Made by a program: the position numbers and the translations under genes. DNA of 64,000 nucleotides from Pyrocephalus nanus. Lineage: Eukaryota > Chordata > Aves > Passeriformes > Tyrannidae. The DNA lies in NCBI GenBank assembly GCA_038380795.1, contig CM076261.1, positions 35,985,866 through 36,049,865 on the forward strand. The letters run 5' to 3'. Positions 62,501 to 64,000 of the stretch are shown here, one piece after another. The notes beneath the pieces are model-generated. The model searched no databases and was not told the DNA's origin. It saw only the letters and a list, made by a program, of their open reading frames with translations. Positions within the stretch are counted from its first letter, which is position 1. Every line of letters starts with the position of its first letter.

Positions 62501-63528
62501 TAATCCATCAGTTTAAAATGTTGAACGTCTTTTGTAAATTTACTTTCTATATTATGTTTTTATTCACCTTGATGAGTTTTTCTAGACTTTTTTTTCTCAG
62601 TTTTTGGAATTATTTTTTATTGAATTAATTTACAAAGTCTGACATAAATCTCAGGATTCTTCCAGTCAACATCACTATTCTTCAAAAATATAGCTACAGC
62701 AGTTATTACCCTCCAGTTCTTCAGTACAGCAGATGTTTTTAATGAGAAATTCCATGTTATTGAGTTTTAGAATCTTTTAAACTAATTTTCTCATTTAACT
62801 TTATAAGTTAATATCACTGTGAACATTTACTGTGATCATTTCCATAACATTTATCTGAAATGCCACTGCAGTCAGCTCACTTCAGTGGCTTTGATTGTTT
62901 CCAGTACTAACTTCACTACACATCGTTTTTGGCAAATGATGGACTGGATATCATTTAGGCATAGCAAAGATAATTTATATATAGCTTGATGGCTGCACAA
63001 ACTAGTGCACAAATAAGTGTTCATATTTTCCCCAGGCTTGAATAGGTTGTGCTGAAAATCCATGTAATGCTTTCACTCTTCTTACTACCAAACTAGTTAA
63101 ACATGACTGAGATAGGCTCATTGGTACTGAAACTCACACACTCTGTCAGAGGTGTTGACTTACCATTTTCCCTTGTGTGCTCTAGACATAGTTATTCCAA
63201 GAAACAGTCAGTAACACACTGAGAAATACATAGCATGATATATAATTTGAATAACAGATATACACGCAGCTGGAAACATTGCTAGTGATGATTCCTCTTC
63301 AATTATCAATCTTAGTGACATTTTCCTGGGCTTTCATAAATCTCTGCTGTCGTATTTGTTGGACTTGGCAAACATAATAAATATAATAGTCAAGAAAAAT
63401 TGCATTTTTGTGACAGAAAATTGGGAAGATGTAAAGAATTGGAATAATCTGGTATTTTCCCACAGATTTTTTACTTGTTTATAATGAGTATATCTATTTC
63501 TTACAGAGTGTATAACATATATAGTAAC

Positions 63529-63740
<212 letters not shown>

Positions 63741-64000
63741 CACTGTTATTTCTGTCCTTTTCTTTCAGTTACACTTACTTTCACAGCAGCAATAGCCCTA
63801 ATATGCATTACTTAATCAATAATTTTTCATTTTGTTCTTACTTTGTGACTTGTCATCCAGGAGAACCAACCATGTCCTAGGGTGCATCAAGCACAGCACT
63901 ACTAGTCAGTCAAAGGAGGTGATTGTCCTGCTGTACTCTGCTGCCTCACCTCAAGTAGTGTGCAGTTTTGTGTGTCAAATATAAGAGAAATTAGAAAGAC

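Overview
The window looks like bird genomic DNA: it is AT-rich, holds CR1 LINE 3' ends with the avian (ATTCTATG)n tail, and carries LTR fragments resembling dispersed avian families. The one supported gene is the 3' two-thirds of a type II classical cadherin on the minus strand, most likely CDH9. Nine coding exons lie between 47010 and 22959, with sizes 120, 168, 188, 254, 137, 122, 118, 252 and 488 bp (the last includes the stop). I derived each from an open frame, splice sites and phase continuity. Joined, they give 614 complete residues running from early EC2 through EC5, the transmembrane helix and the whole catenin-binding tail. The signal peptide, prodomain and EC1 exons are not in the window and should lie beyond 64000.

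Layout: 1 to about 22.4 kb is non-coding sequence downstream of the gene, with two minus-strand CR1 fragments, three LTR-like fragments, simple repeats and one perfect hairpin. The 3' UTR and several candidate poly(A) signals fall at about 22.2-22.96 kb. The exons and their introns occupy 22.96-47.0 kb; the largest internal intron (9.5 kb) carries a plus-strand CR1 of about 1 kb, and the smallest is only 85 bp. From 47.0 to 64.0 kb is part of the large intron before the EC2 exons. It contains another LTR 3' end (near 50.0 kb), a pyrimidine-rich (TTTTC)n tract, a solo LTR with a perfect 6-bp target duplication (59200-59524) and a roughly 210-bp (TTTC)n microsatellite.

The most useful observations are a GC-AG intron at the transmembrane/tail junction, where the nearby GT would frameshift and read-through would remove the catenin-binding tail; a Ser where type II paralogues usually have the Asp of the EC2 DRE calcium motif; the 85-bp intron; and the intact solo LTR. 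I found no second protein-coding gene, RNA gene, CRISPR array or clear novel biological system.
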